A stretch of 64,000 nt of DNA from Mytilus trossulus (GCF_036588685.1 NC_086386.1:73778682-73842681); one strand, 5' to 3'; shown: positions 50,413-62,627, counted from the stretch's first letter. The notes: generated from the sequence alone by a model not told the origin. Translations and numbers: made by a program.

Positions 50413-50618
50413 GTCCATGCAAGCATGGACTAAGTTAGCCTTGTTTGCCTTTGTCCATGCATGCATGGACTAAGTCTGTTGTGTTAGTCCATGCAAGCAT
50501 GGACTAAGTTAGGGTTAGTTGCCTTAGTGCATGCATGCATGGACTAAGTCTGTTGTGTTAGTCCATGCATGCATGGACTAAGTTAACGTTAGTTACCTTC
50601 GTCCATGCATGCATGGAG
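50413..50618. repeat. Palindrome array, right arm (6 units)
   Basis: Units start at 50413, 50453, 50487, 50527, 50561 and 50601, spaced exactly 40, 34, 40, 34 and 40 bp. The basic period is thus a 74-bp dimer with two palindromes. Confidence 0.95.
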
Positions 50619-50898
50619 TAAGCTTAGTTTCTAAGTTTTCATGTTTACACATCATGAAAAGGTTTAGCCATACTATCAAGTTTTGCAATTTATTTCCTAA
50701 GGTAAGTTATAATGCACAATATGTATGTAAAACATAATTAATAGGTTGAATATGAAAAAAACCAACTAAACAGAAAAAAAAGGTAATTACATCAAATTAA
50801 AAAATAATTGAACTAACACCATGAAATTAAGAGGTAAGAAGAAATGGAGGTTTTCTAGAATTGATGTTGATTTCCAGTTTTATTTAATACCTTGTTTA

Positions 50899-52786
50899 AA
50901 ATAAAATTTTGAATTGAAACAACTAGTAGCTCATGTGGATAGCACCAACTAATAATTTGCAGTTTATAATGAAAAATGGATCAAGAACCAGTCTTTAATG
51001 TCATTTAAGTCTACCAAAAAGATGTTTGTTATGCACACAATCCTAAATGTAATGTGCAATAATAAAACTTGTTAATTTTTTGTATTGAGACTAGAAAAAT
51101 TTAGAAAAGTAAACGTGAACCATCATATAGAAATAAAAGGATGTGTTATGCTTGTCAATAACACAACTATTCATCATAGTTAAAATGATGAAGACACAAT
51201 CCCCATGTTGTTTAATGTTTCCGTTTGATGCATTTAAATGTTTACATTGATATGTGAGTACTTATTCAACATAATTCAAATTAAAGCAAACCAATTGGAC
51301 AGAACAAAAGAAAAGGTCAACAGGAATATATTTGGTTAAGATAATTAAAACGGAAATACATCGATATCATTAATCAACAGCCATCTAGATCCCAATCATA
51401 GGTTCGTCTTTCAATGATCGTAGCCCCATTCTCAGAATGTCATTGAGAAGACAGATTGAAGTGACTAACCAGATCAACACATTGCTTCCAGGATGGAGAA
51501 TTGACGTGATATGCTTCTCCTGATAAACATATATTACCCTCCATTTATACCCAGTAAAGAATGTCACTATAGTTCAAATTGCATTTGAGACATCTATTCT
51601 CCTATTCAAAGATCTGAAAACTGCAATAGCATGGCGCTTATATGGAAAATTGAGACGAAAACAAGTCGTCTCAGTTAACCCGTTTGTGATCGGGATCGTT
51701 AAACATGTATATCGTAAAACACTGTCTCAACGTTTTTGTGTTAGGACATCGCCACCTCCTCTTTTCTAACTAATAATGACCTTTAAATGGGAACATATAC
51801 GAGCATGACATATAAATTGCGACAGACAAGTACCGATATTTAAATTGATAAGCTGTAATTAGTCCCGAGGTAGGGAAAAGTGGATATTAATAAATAAATA
51901 GATTTTAATATAATACAACCAATGACTAAGGTACTGAATGAGGACATGTATATTGTATGTCTTACATATTTGAGGTTCAGTATTAACATAAACAGGGCTT
52001 AACATATTAGTGCTGTCTGCTTTTATCCCAATGCTTTTTTCCAAAAGTTAAAAAAAAAGTTCTACGGCTTAACATTGTTGAATTAACTATTGTGTCCTCT
52101 TTATCATGGTGGTATATTTGTATCATTTATTTTCAGGTTTGTAAACCACTAGTATGGGGAAACCAGTACAAGCTGCTTAATACCTGTGTATTTTTAGGAA
52201 CTTTCAATGCCCATATTTATAATAAAATGTGCACTTGTCTCTTCAAGTGGCGTCTCCCATGTTAGAGTTTGTGGTTAATTGATAAATATTTTATGTTCGT
52301 TTCAGTTAACGAGTTAGAATTTAACAGTAAATATATAAGCGTATAATACATACTCCCGAATATATTTAAAATAGGCAAAGGTCAGAGTCTGACGATAAAT
52401 AACTAATTTAGAAATGAGAGTTTTATCATAAATACTCAAAGATATTATATTTGGACCGCCGACTGATAAAGGGTAAAAAATAAAACGCACGTATGTTATA
52501 CTCTATATATAATTTACTCGCGTTTTGATAATATCATTCAGGAAAGTTGATTCAATGTGTATGGTATTGACAATAAAGGTTATAAATTGATAGACACAGA
52601 TCTGTTTCAATAATTGTTTAAAACATCTTTAACATCAAATGAAATTTAATTAAAAGGTAAAAAATTGCTTTGTGCTTTACATATCTATGTCTTTCAAATT
52701 TGAATGTCTTATTTCATAATGAACTGTGCACTTATACTTGGTTTTTTGTACTCTTCCGAAAGAAAACTACATAACATAACACTTAC
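50899..52786. other. Region between the right arm and the B-box gene exons
   Basis: Unique-looking AT-rich DNA. It should hold later exons of the B-box gene on the minus strand, but none could be fixed apart from the uncertain open block at 51389-51523. Confidence 0.3.
51389..51523 (+). CDS. Possible terminal exon, plus strand
   Basis: After CAGCCATCTAG a 44-codon frame runs to TGA, with LRMSLRRQIEVTNQINTLL followed by PGWRIDVICFS. Its composition looks like a protein C-terminus, but no upstream exon was found and the minus strand is also open here (51385-51567). Confidence 0.2.
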   Translation: MPIIGSSFNDRSPILRMSLRRQIEVTNQINTLLPGWRIDVICFS

Positions 52787-52832
52787 CCACATACTTTGCA
52801 TCTGTATCTGTATTGTTTAGCCGTTGTTGTAA
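52787..52832 (-). CDS. Candidate exon 4 of B-box gene copy 2 (46 nt)
   Basis: The exon starts after TTTTATAGAG in phase 0, which matches the phase-0 end of exon 3. It encodes LQQRLNNTDTDAKYV plus one base and ends at TGTGG^GTAAGT. Joined to exon 3 it gives a continuous hydrophilic helix-like stretch (...AKLE-LQQRLNNTD...). I did not find the following exon between 51.4 and 52.7 kb. Confidence 0.45.
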
Positions 52833-52939
52833 CTCTATAAAAGATATCATATTTAGATATTCTCAAGGGATATGTCTAACATTCATAGCATTTGTTCTTA
52901 TATAAATGTGTTAACGTAACTTGTTATTTGATTACTCAC

Positions 52940-53015
52940 CTCTAATTTTGCTCGACATTTCACTCTCATATCAATATTCTGCGCCACAATTAGGCAATCT
53001 TTCAAAAATGTTGAT
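52940..53015 (-). CDS. Candidate exon 3 of B-box gene copy 2 (76 nt)
   Basis: Only one frame is open. It starts with the single base needed after exon 2 (AG+A, Arg) and runs for 25 codons, beginning STFLKDCLIVAQNIDMR and ending CRAKLE at a strong GAG^GTGAGT donor. The acceptor is ambiguous: CCAG at 53023 and two AGs within AAAAGAG are possible, but only the last keeps phase with exon 2. The amphipathic composition suggests more helix. If an exon has been missed between 53016 and 53849, the CCAG acceptor could be the real one. Confidence 0.5.
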
Positions 53016-53369
53016 CTCTTTTCTGGACAATTTTTTTTATCTTGAATACTTTAAGGTATAACATTTTGGAAAACTAAACTGAACGAATAGCATATATTTT
53101 CCTTACTTATGAATTTTGTGCAACCTATTAGTCTTATCAATCAAAGAAAACTATATGTATATTTTAAAACCAACGTCGCTAAAATTAGTGGATACAAAAA
53201 TGATTAACAAAAAGAGAATCAATTTAAAGCAAGTTACGGTACTGCCAAATTACTGATTAGTTCTAAGTGGTTTTTTTTATAATAACATCTTGTCTGCCAG
53301 AGAAAGAACCAGTATTTAACATATGATAACTTAGTATATTATACGTTCGTATTGTTAAGGTTGTACCTT

Positions 53370-53637
53370 GACGAAAATTAATGTGTCTCGTTTTATTTTC
53401 ATAAAATTTTGACAAAATATTTCCTTTTACCCTTTGACAAAAATAAAAATTTAAAAAACCTTGAACCAATCATTTTCTCAGAAAAAAAATGGTTGGATAT
53501 ATAGCAGTTTAAAAAACACTTATTTTGATCATTGAGAAGCTTAATATTATCTTAACTATTCAACGTAATTAAAACGTTTTGCTGCTTTTACAGAGTTGTC
53601 TCCCTGTAGTGTTAGGTACCACTCTAATGTCATACAA
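53370..53637. mobile_element. MITE, second copy of the 30585 family
   Basis: It shares CCCTTTGACAAAAATA, ATATAGCAGTTT and CTCCCTGTAGTGTTAGGTAC with 30585-30838. The left inverted end is eroded (GGTTGTACCTTGAC). It lies in the intron between B-box exons 2 and 3. Confidence 0.75.
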
Positions 53638-53848
53638 TCGGTTCAACTTGAATCAAAACCAAGTGAACAATGGATAATTACAGAGATGAAGAACACTACA
53701 ACGCAATGTCAAATATGACTTTGAAGGACAAAACTTTGTATTTTGGTTTTATTATTATAGCAAAAGCCAATCAACGGGAGAGATGAGCGAACATTAAAAA
53801 CGGAAATTAAAGAAACAACTTTGTTAAATGTCTATCATAAATACAAAC

Positions 53849-53896
53849 CTGACGTTCTTCTGAGGTTTCGGGTTTTCTTCTTTTTTGACAGTTTCT
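53849..53896 (-). CDS. Candidate exon 2 of B-box gene copy 2 (48 nt)
   Basis: On the minus strand a pyrimidine-rich TTTTTTTCTCAG acceptor precedes 48 nt that end at CGTCAG^GTTTGT. One leading base completes the phase-2 end of exon 1 (GG+A, Gly). The next 15 codons read ETVKKEENPKPQKNV, and two bases (AG) are left over. The Lys/Glu/Pro-rich composition suits a flexible linker after a coiled coil. The phase match to both neighbours supports the call; the donor is weaker than consensus. Confidence 0.5.
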
Positions 53897-54371
53897 CTGA
53901 GAAAAAAACAATGATCTTATTAACAATTTCATTCTCATCTGATATGTGCGTCAACATTGTAAATTATAATAAAATCAATTAATAGTGCTTTGCTAAATAT
54001 AAACAAACAGAATTAGCTTTATTACGATAATCCAAAAATAACACAAACTAGTTCCCAAATTGCATTAAAAGTACTTTTTTTCCTTACGATTGACTTGATA
54101 AGATTTTGTTGTCAGTTGATATAAAGTTTGTATTTACACTTTGTTATTGAAAACTGTAGTTTTGTCCCTTATTAAAGACCCTTTAGTTTCTTTGGTTGGT
54201 GACTTCTTGGCGCGAGTTCCAGTCTTGAGATAAAACTTAAGCTAGAAAGACCAATTATTAAATGAAACTTAAACACATAATTAAGCGTTTACGGAGTGAA
54301 GTTATGAATAGTTCTTCGTCAAAAATCAAAGAAAATCAGTTTTGAGATTTTTATGTTACTATCGAATTGAG

Positions 54372-55820
54372 AAGGATCCTGAAACATCCTTTGATAAATC
54401 GGATTTACAGTTTCCTCCTAAATTTATTTCACTTCAAAGCTTTTGTCTTAAGATTATTCAATCTTTTCTTAAATTCGCTATATCATTAGTTTATAAAAGG
54501 TCCTTTATGGTGTTTAACATTTCTTAAAAATTCAACTTAATATTTTTATCGTAAGATTAGTTTTACGCTTAAGACTTTTTGTGAAAGGGCTACTGATTTT
54601 TTATTATTTAAAGTATAAACCTGTTTTCCAATTTTTATAAGTAGATATTAAAATTCAAATGTGTACTTGGAGTATTTTGAATCAAACTGAATTCCAATTG
54701 AAACAGTGAACATATGTTTAGGATTCTATAAAGTCAACGCATAGATTTTCTTGTTTTGTACTTCATGAAATGCTGGTTATTTTAATCAATGATCAAAGAA
54801 CACTGACAATTTTGAATAACAGTTTATATATAGACATTGCATTATCGCATATTCTATTAAATCTGGAGAACTTTGATTATCTGAGATACAAATACATTAT
54901 ATAATTGAAACACGAAGCGGAAGATGCCATAATTATTCAACCCAGTCGAAACGAGACTGCTTATATACCAAAATTCATATGAAAAAAAGAGAAAAACACA
55001 ATTAGAGTTTTCAAAGCACTTCATAGAATCAATAACTAAGAACAAACTTACCCAAATGTTAGTTCCCCAAATAGTTTCTCTATTTCTCCCTCTGCTACTG
55101 TCTTTTTGGCATATTTGACTGATGGCATAATAGGAATCTGTATTTCTTGTATTTGATCGATTTGTGATTTCATTTGTTTTAGCTTTTGTAACAATTTCGA
55201 AGTATCTTTTATCCCCTGCGTGTCTTGATAAAATTTCTGCTGCTCATTTGCCTTATCCAAAGCTATTTTTAACTCATTGCCAACAGACTGCAAGGGTTGG
55301 ACATTCCTTGTGTCTTTCTCTTTTACCGTATTAATAAGACCCTCAACTTTCTGATCAATCATTTCTTTTAATCTTTTGCCTTCTGCTCTAATGGACTGGA
55401 TAACTTTATGTACATCAGCTTGATATTGATTTGACCCTTGGTCAATATTTGCTATCTTTGACTGCAGGTTTTTCATCTTCATGTCAATCGCCATTTTGAC
55501 CTCAGCTTTGATCCCTTCAGTTGATTCCTTGATTTCTGCAAAATCATGTGATTTGTGTTTTTTAATTACACATATTTTACATATTGGTGTATTACATTCC
55601 ATGCAATAATATATGAAGTTTTCATCATGTTCTTTACAATATAGTTTAACTTCCGGGTTGATATTTGGACCACTTAGAAATGTATGGTTTTTGCTCATCT
55701 TCGTCCGTAAATGAGATATTTTACATCCATCACAAAACAGCTGGTCACACTGTTCGCAGTAGTTATGTCCAGGACCAGACACGCATATCTCACACGTTTT
55801 GGACGCAGCCTGTGCCATTT
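54372..55820. repeat. Segmental duplication, copy 2 (B-box exon plus its 3' intron)
   Basis: This is the partner of 1-1449. Noncoding parts (54372-55047) are about as similar as the coding part, so the duplication covered intron 1 as well as the exon. It breaks sharply at the initiator ATG, so the two copies have unrelated 5' leaders. Confidence 0.9.
55052..55818 (-). CDS. RING-less B-box/coiled-coil (TRIM-like) protein, first coding exon, copy 2
   Basis: This is a paralogue of the exon at 681-1447, with the same 256 residues and roughly 14 substitutions (for example Asn25Asp, Asn40Lys, Ser44Asn). Every zinc-ligand Cys and His of both B-boxes is kept (residues 9-45 and 61-91), as is the coiled coil after residue 95. 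The reading frame is uninterrupted, which suggests that both copies are functional. The exon ends at 55052 in phase 2 at TTTGG^GTAAGT; the TAA that seems to end the frame at 55048 is intronic. Candidate downstream exons follow to the left at 53849-53896, 52940-53015 and 52787-52832, and their phases fit. RING-less B-box proteins are heavily expanded in bivalves. The function is inferred from domain type only. Confidence 0.85.
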
Positions 55821-56249
55821 CAGTTTGCTTGCGTTAATTTATCTATTGCATAAAATGAAAATTCATTTAAAAATATCATAAAAGTCCAAATTCAAGTAAT
55901 GTATATATCGTTTGTTAAAATAGTACTTCGATTTTGTTGTTGGATTTCCCAATGGGGTTTAATCCAAATGACACATTCCTGTCACGACATTCCAGCAACA
56001 AATGTCAAATTTTGTTATTACACTTGTGGCTAATCTTATGTGTCAAAAGAAACATATATTTACATACTATGAATTGCTTAATCAGTGTCTGAATTTTCTA
56101 TTTTATTTAATTTATTTTATTTATTTGGGGAGGGGGTTACATAGAAATATCTGTATCAAAATGCAAGTTTCATGTTTTGCAGTTCTCAACGAGTTGTATA
56201 ATTCGCATTAATAAGTTGTAAGATTCTTCTTTATTGAATTGCTTAATAC
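55819..56249. other. Upstream region of B-box copy 2
   Basis: Unrelated to the sequence upstream of copy 1 beyond the ATG. No clear promoter element. Confidence 0.3.
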
Positions 56250-56822
56250 ACTCCGCCAAAGGTAATTAGCACCACCTATATATAACTGGCAATATTTATG
56301 CGTTTAAAATATTTATATGTTGGTGTTATGATTTACCAATATATAACATACGCTAAGGAAATCCATTTAGACTACCAAACACTCCGATAAACCCGCCAAT
56401 CAACCGTTTTAAAGGTCTTCTGCACTTTTTAAAATACACTGTTTCAATGCATTCTACTATACCGTGTACAAGTGAAATTTGACCTTCACCAAGTCACTGT
56501 AAAATATGGCAAGGCGTTAGTTATCTGTGACGAAACGTTGACAAGCAATTGACATGTCAAATGCAGGTAGGAGCACTAGGAACATAGGTAACCATTTCAA
56601 AAAAAATCACTAGAAAACTTAAATTTCGTTTCTGATTTGTGTAATTTTCACTATTTCTGTGAACGCAAAATCCAAATGCACAGAACCTGCATACGTGACC
56701 AAACTTAAGTTGATGGTTTGTTTATGGTATATGTTAGCAAAATTGCCAAATGAATATTTTCTATTATTCGAGGATTTACTAATTTTTTTAATGAAAAGTG
56801 GTGCTTAACTTTTTGGCGGACT
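56250..56822. mobile_element. ~570-bp element with TCCGCCAAA...GCACCAC inverted ends
   Basis: ACTCCGCCAAAGGTAATTAG at the left is matched by the inverse of AACTTTTTGGCGGACT at the right, both reaching an inner GCACCAC. No coding capacity. Confidence 0.6.
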
Positions 56823-57239
56823 CAATATATGTGACGTTAAGAAATTATGATGTTTGAATTGATTGATTATCAGTATTTCGTGGTCTTTTTAACTGATTAT
56901 GCCGTATGGTATATGCTTATTGTTGAAGGCAGGATGTGACCTATAATCCTATAGTTGTTAACGTCTTTGTCATTCGATCTTTGCTGGAGAGATGTTCTAT
57001 TGGTACTACTATATCATTCCCTTTTTGTTTTATATCGTGTGAGTGTGATGCTCCAATACAAGTCTTATTTTTTTTAATAATACGAATTAAAAATTGTCCG
57101 CCCTTTGTTTAAGCTAGTGCATTTAGATATGTGGTTATAAATACATTGACATGATACTGATTAGGCATCGATATTAGACGAATCTGTTTTGCAAGCATTT
57201 AATTTTAATCGAAAGATATTTAACAAAAAGTTATAAAAA

Positions 57240-57425
57240 ATAAAAACACAAAGATACTGAACTCCGAGGAAAATTCAAAAAGGAAAATCAAAAATCAAAA
57301 GGCAAAATCAAAAGTCCAAACACATCAAACGAATGGATAACAACTGTCATATTCCTGACTTGGTACAGGCATTTTCTGATGTAGAAAATGGTGGAATGAA
57401 CCTGGTTTATAACAGCTTCGAATAA
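57240..57425 (-). repeat. Dispersed repeat, minus copy
   Basis: Inverse of 25610-25790 (AACTCCGAGGAAAATTCAAA, 'CCTGACTTGGTACAGGCATT'). Confidence 0.8.
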
Positions 57426-57764
57426 TCAAGTACGAAAACATACTCAATTTTTCCAACTGCAACTTATTAATTGATCGTCGAAAATACACAGAAAAAACTT
57501 ATTATTTATACATAAAACATATGCGAAGATTGTATTATTAAACATGTCTGAGACCCAACAATTTGGAAAATTGAAAATATTAGTACTCAATTGATTTAAT
57601 AGCATTTTTTCTGAAATTTTCAAGCACTAAGTAATCAGTTTCTAGAGCAACAACTCTCTGTACCTAGGAATATTTTCTTTCTAATATGAATGTGATGCAT
57701 GTAAACAAAATTCTGCAATTGAAGGTATCACTGTTAAAAGAGCTTTATATAAGATCATTCAAGT

Positions 57765-58175
57765 CTGGCGTATTAAATTATAATCTTGGTACCTTTAAAT
57801 AATTATTTACTTCACTAGGTCGATGCAACTGTGGGTGGACGTGTCGTCCCCGAGGGTATCACTAGCCCAGTTGTCAGTACTTCGGTGTTGATATGAATAT
57901 CAATTATATGGTCATTTTTATAAATTTCCTGTTTACAAACTTTGAATTTTTCGATAAACTAAGGATTTTCTTATCCCAGGAATAGATTACCTTAGCCGAA
58001 TTTGGCACCTCTTTTTGAAATTTTGTGTCCTAAATACTTTTCTTTGTACCCGTTTGGCTTTATAACTATTTTGATTTGAGCGTAACTGATGAGTCTCATT
58101 AAGACGAAACGCGCGTCTGGCGTAAACAATAATAATACTGGTCCCTAAGATAACTATTTAACCTGGAAATAACAT
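57765..58175 (+). repeat. Mussel repeat with GACGAAACGCGCGTC core
   Basis: One full unit (GTCGATGCAACTG..., CGTCCCCGAGGGTATCAC, TTCGGTGTTGATATGAAT, ending GGTCCCTAAGATAACTATT) preceded by the tail of another (GGTACCTTTAAATAATTATT at 57788), so it is part of a tandem arrangement. Confidence 0.8.
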
Positions 58176-61100
58176 AAACATGATAAGGACGAGAAATGTT
58201 TTCAAAGTATGGATTGTTATGAATTATATTAAAAAAAGGTAAAATTAGGTTGACTGTGTACTTGTTTCAAAAACAATAGCATTTTGAATTTGCTGTCATT
58301 CATACAATGGCTGGTTTATGTCGAATAATTAAATAACACATGAAAAAAATATCAAATCGAGATCACAAATAAATTCTACCTCATATTTGTTTCGTAAAAA
58401 GGATAAAATATTGTCACGGTATCAAAATAAGTCCATATAGTGATATGCTAAAGAAATGTAATAAGAATGATGGGTCACTGAACTGAATTTCAAAAACAGG
58501 CTGTGGTAAATGACACAATGTGTATAGCCTATACAAAGCAAACAAATAGTATGTGAATGGAAGCACACCTTAATGATATGACGTAAAAAATTAAATATGA
58601 AAGGATAGAAATGCTTAAAACAAACAAATAAACGGGGTCACCGTACGTTTATCCAGGCGTAACGTGAAACATGACATTTCATGCAGTTTTCTTTAAATTA
58701 TACAAGAATATATTTCCCTCAATACGCTAAATGAATAATGATTGAATCAAGTAAATCTATTTTGTCTATTTAAAAATGTTAGTAACTACACATGTAAGAA
58801 AATCGTATAAATATGCTTCTCTAAATGAGTTTTGAATGGTTTTACACTAATAATTTTGGAGCACTTTATAGCTTATTGTTCGATGTGAGCGAAGGCTCCG
58901 GGTTGACGGCCGTACATTGACTTATAATGGTTTACTTTTATAAATTGTTATTTGGATGGAGAGTTGTCTCATTGGCACTTACACCACATCTTCCTATGTC
59001 TATTTTCTATTATTTAATTACTACCTGTATCGAAATTTGTTGAATTCGATCATCGCAAACCTAAACCTTTAATGTTCTGCTATTTTACATCAAAACTATC
59101 GAAAGACTCACTAACAATTTAACTATTTTGTCAAATTCAAGAATCAAAGTCGATCATTAGCAAAGTGCTACAACATGTATCAACATATGACAGTCAATTT
59201 AGAGGGTTTAGAATAAATATTATCTCTATACTAAAATAAGTTATCTTACACCGTATTTACATTACAACTGATAGAAGATATATCCCAATTTATGACATTA
59301 GTATGTTTGATGTGTCTAATAATGAAGGCAGGATAATTGTTGACATTGAACATCGGTATACTACTATTATTTGACAAAGAAACTAAAATAACTAAGACGT
59401 ATTTGTTCCTTGTTTCTTGTATCATCGAACTGTGGTAACCTAGATGTGTACCATCGTGTTATTCGTTGATGGTATACGGATTCAAATAAACTTAAATCTA
59501 AATTACTTGTCACCATTTTGACTAAAATTAAGAATCCAAACGTGGTATGTGTCAAATTGACAACAAATGAATGTATTGAACCTACGTTATCGTCTGTTCT
59601 AATTTTACTGGTAAATAGGAATGTGTATGTGTTTGTTTCCATTAGGATTTGTTATTGGGTTGTGTTAGATACTTTAACTGTGAAGTTGAAAACAAATGTA
59701 TTCAATGGGTTTATTAAAGCAATGTATCTTAATATCTTTATATATTAAGGATGTATTAATCTGACGTTTCAGTCTAATTTAAATCTCGTTCTTGGATATG
59801 TGATGCAATGTGAAAATAGCAATGCAGTAAACAAATATTTTAAACAAATTTAACTCTGTGAAAAAAATGTATATTTACAATACATGAAATAGGTAGTTTA
59901 TGAGTAGTCAAATTTCAAATGTTAATACCAATCAATTCAGACTCATTAGCCATTTTTTTTTTGAGAAAATGAATATGGGGTGCAAGAAATTATTTTCAGG
60001 TTTGAAGTTAAATTCATTTAGATTGGTTAAATTGTGAAACTGTGATTTTGTTTCCATTCTGATAGTCCAAAAAACGGGTAAAAATAGACGAATCATGGAA
60101 AAATCATCAGACTAGGGTACTTTCAAATGGTCGTAGCAAAAAAAAGAAATGCACCACGATATATTTTGTTTCTTCACCTATTATTTCTTTTATCATGTTT
60201 ATAGTCATATCAACCCATAAATCCGTTTAAGAAAAAAGTTTAATTCTGAAATGTTCGGCTCCTCCGAGGTGTACATCATTTATGAACCGGACCAAACCTA
60301 TACTTTCAAAGAAAAATATCAGTAAATGTTACTGAACAATATAAACCTAAATTACGATGTTTCGAAAGATCCGATAGCAGAAATGTTTAAGCTCAATCAC
60401 ATTAGTCGATCAATTCATAACGAAAAATTATAGGAGTTACTGTAAGTTCAGGTAGGAGTAATGTGGAGAGGTTTGTCATTATTATAATGTAATTTTGACT
60501 GTTTATTTACTTCATACACTTTTTGATTTTTTTATGAAACTATGAGAATCGTTGCAATTGAGGAAAAACTTTCCTTAAAAGTTTGTCGTTGTAGTGTCAA
60601 ATTACATTAAGATTTGACAATTTTAAACGTTTATCCTCATTGCATTCACACTTTTTCTATAATGGACACGCTAAAATAAAATCAAGAAACTCTTGTTTCG
60701 TGCAATATTTATTCTTAAGCAATTTTATGTAACATTCTTTTCATACGCTTAACCTACTATCAAATCCATAGTTGATGATAGTATTACTTAGATATGAACT
60801 GTTATTTTGAATTGATAATCGATTAACTCGATTTGTTTGGAAAATAAAATAAAACCAACCCAAATAAAACGCCGTTTAAAGGTATATTTATCCAAATAGT
60901 AAACATGGTAAAAGTAATGTAATAGCAACCAGTTTGTAAGTTCTGATTTTTATTACGCCACTTCTAGCTATGACGTCTCTGCGCCAAAATCATTCGTGAA
61001 GTTACACAGATCTGTATTTGAAATTGATCTAAACGTAACGTATCAATAGTGGAAATGCATTAGAATCGGAATAACAGTACTGTAGTCGAATAAAATGCCG

Positions 61101-61500
61101 CTGTCATTTTTTATTTGCATTTGCGATCATTTACACAAATTGACGATGATCAAAACGCTTTAATTCCTAAAAAGCAATAAGGTTTGTACTTCAACTTAAA
61201 TGATATTGCTTCCTGTTGACTGCCTTGAGAATGTTATTCATTTATTAGCTATATTATGACAGTAATAGAATGCCTTGTAAAATTTAGATTAGCCTTCAAG
61301 ATGGAATGTATGATAGTATGTACCTGTAGAGACATACTTTTAAAGATAAAAATCACGTTATCTAACATTGTCCTGTTTATTATCATCTTAAAGAAATTCT
61401 CCTGGCTGAATTTCATCAAATTATGAAAGTTTTTAATAGTTTTACAGACAAATAGAGAAGAGTATTTTAATTTTGAAATCAAGATATTTTTAAGGTGATG
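58176..61500. other. Mostly featureless AT-rich DNA
   Basis: A SINE-like tail related to 2429-3040 occurs at about 58870-58995 (GAGTTGTCTCATTGGCA). Open frames on both strands at 59367-59748 overlap each other and show no known domain. Confidence 0.3.
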
Positions 61501-61526
61501 TGCCATTTAGTTTTATCCTGAAAAGA

Positions 61527-62422
61527 CTCAGAAAAGTCTTAAATTGTAAATAAAATCATAATTATGCTGTATGCTTTTTATCATTAATGGCTACTAGTAA
61601 TGTGTACTTTATATACACGTTTTCTTCAGTTATTATAATTGCTCATCAATCTATTCCGATTGACTTCTGTATATTTTTTTCATCTTTTATGATCGTGTTA
61701 AATAGTATGATGCTAAACAATGCGTAAGGTTTGAAGAAAATAAGATATTGCATTGATTTGCATTGCATTGGTATTTGCATGATTAAAATGGAATAAATAA
61801 ACAAACGATCTGTTTCCATTTCATACAATTTTATAATTCTACCTCATCCGACAAAATTCTCCCTTTTGCTTATTTCGTTCACAGACGGTTGATATAGTTG
61901 GCCTTCAAATGTATACATCAAGAATACTTGCTGGAAATTTTAACCATAAATCATCATTCATTGCTGTGTTCAGGGTGAATGTGATTTATGTCTTGTTGAA
62001 GAATCGTTATGATATACTTGTAAAAAAGACGGCAAACATATTTCGCTAAAATAATAGTTAACCGAACAAATAACAGACGGTAAAACAAACAACTTTTCGC
62101 TGAATTTCTTCGTTTGCCATACTATTTGGCTAAATTTTACTCGATTTCATTGAATGATAGCCTTCTTCAAAGAATTAATTGTTACAAACCAATCTAGTTT
62201 CCAGTAGTGTCACGATATGTATTATCGTTTTTGATAGTTTCAGTTATTTAAAGAAGATTTAAGGAAACTTCAGAAAATGTACTTACCTGAATAGACAGTC
62301 AATGCAATGTGTGCATTATCTCTACTTGTAATACATTTATCTTGTTTAGTATTTATTTTATAACTTTAAAGTGATATAAGTTGTGTCCCAACTTTTGACA
62401 TCAGTATTATGCATCTAATGAT
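61527..62422. repeat. Direct duplication at right edge, copy 1
   Basis: Matches 63051-64000 in the same orientation (TTGTAAATAAAATCATAATT at the start, GTGTCCCAACTTTTGACATC near the end) at about 80-85% with indels. Confidence 0.9.
62287..62321 (-). CDS. Candidate 35-nt exon, copy 1
   Basis: Minus strand: ACAAGTAG acceptor, 35 nt, and a perfect ATTCAG^GTAAGTA donor. The one open frame reads DNAHIALTVYS. The same exon exists in the second duplicate. The parent gene is unknown. Confidence 0.4.
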
Positions 62423-62627
62423 GAATACTGTTGTCACAATTAATAACAGTGAATAATAACCTACAACACTTAAATATGTTGTTTGTTTTCTTGATACCTG
62501 TCTTATTTAAGGAATTGAGAATGGCAACGGACAATATGTACAAGATACAACAACCAGACTAAAGTGTAAATGGTTACCTTACATTTCTTTTAGTACATAA
62601 TAATAGTTATCAAAGGTACAAGGATGT

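Larger units (their letters stand above)
48394..50898 (-). repeat. Right arm of a 25-kb inverted repeat structure
   Basis: Inverted partner of 25966-28030, longer because of a 495-bp repeat inserted at 49401-49895. The outer end, read on the minus strand, is AACAAGGTATTAAAT, one mismatch from the left arm. TAAA lies immediately outside both ends, a possible but weak 4-bp target duplication. Confidence 0.9.

Noticed and set aside
54140..54223. Lys-rich open block (TGTRAKKSPTKETKG) with an acceptor, in intron 1 of B-box copy 2
   Set aside because: Its open frame is phase 0, incompatible with the phase-2 end of exon 1 and the phase of the next exon; the donor is poor.
59367..59748. Overlapping open frames on opposite strands
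   Set aside because: Neither shows a recognisable motif or splice-site support.
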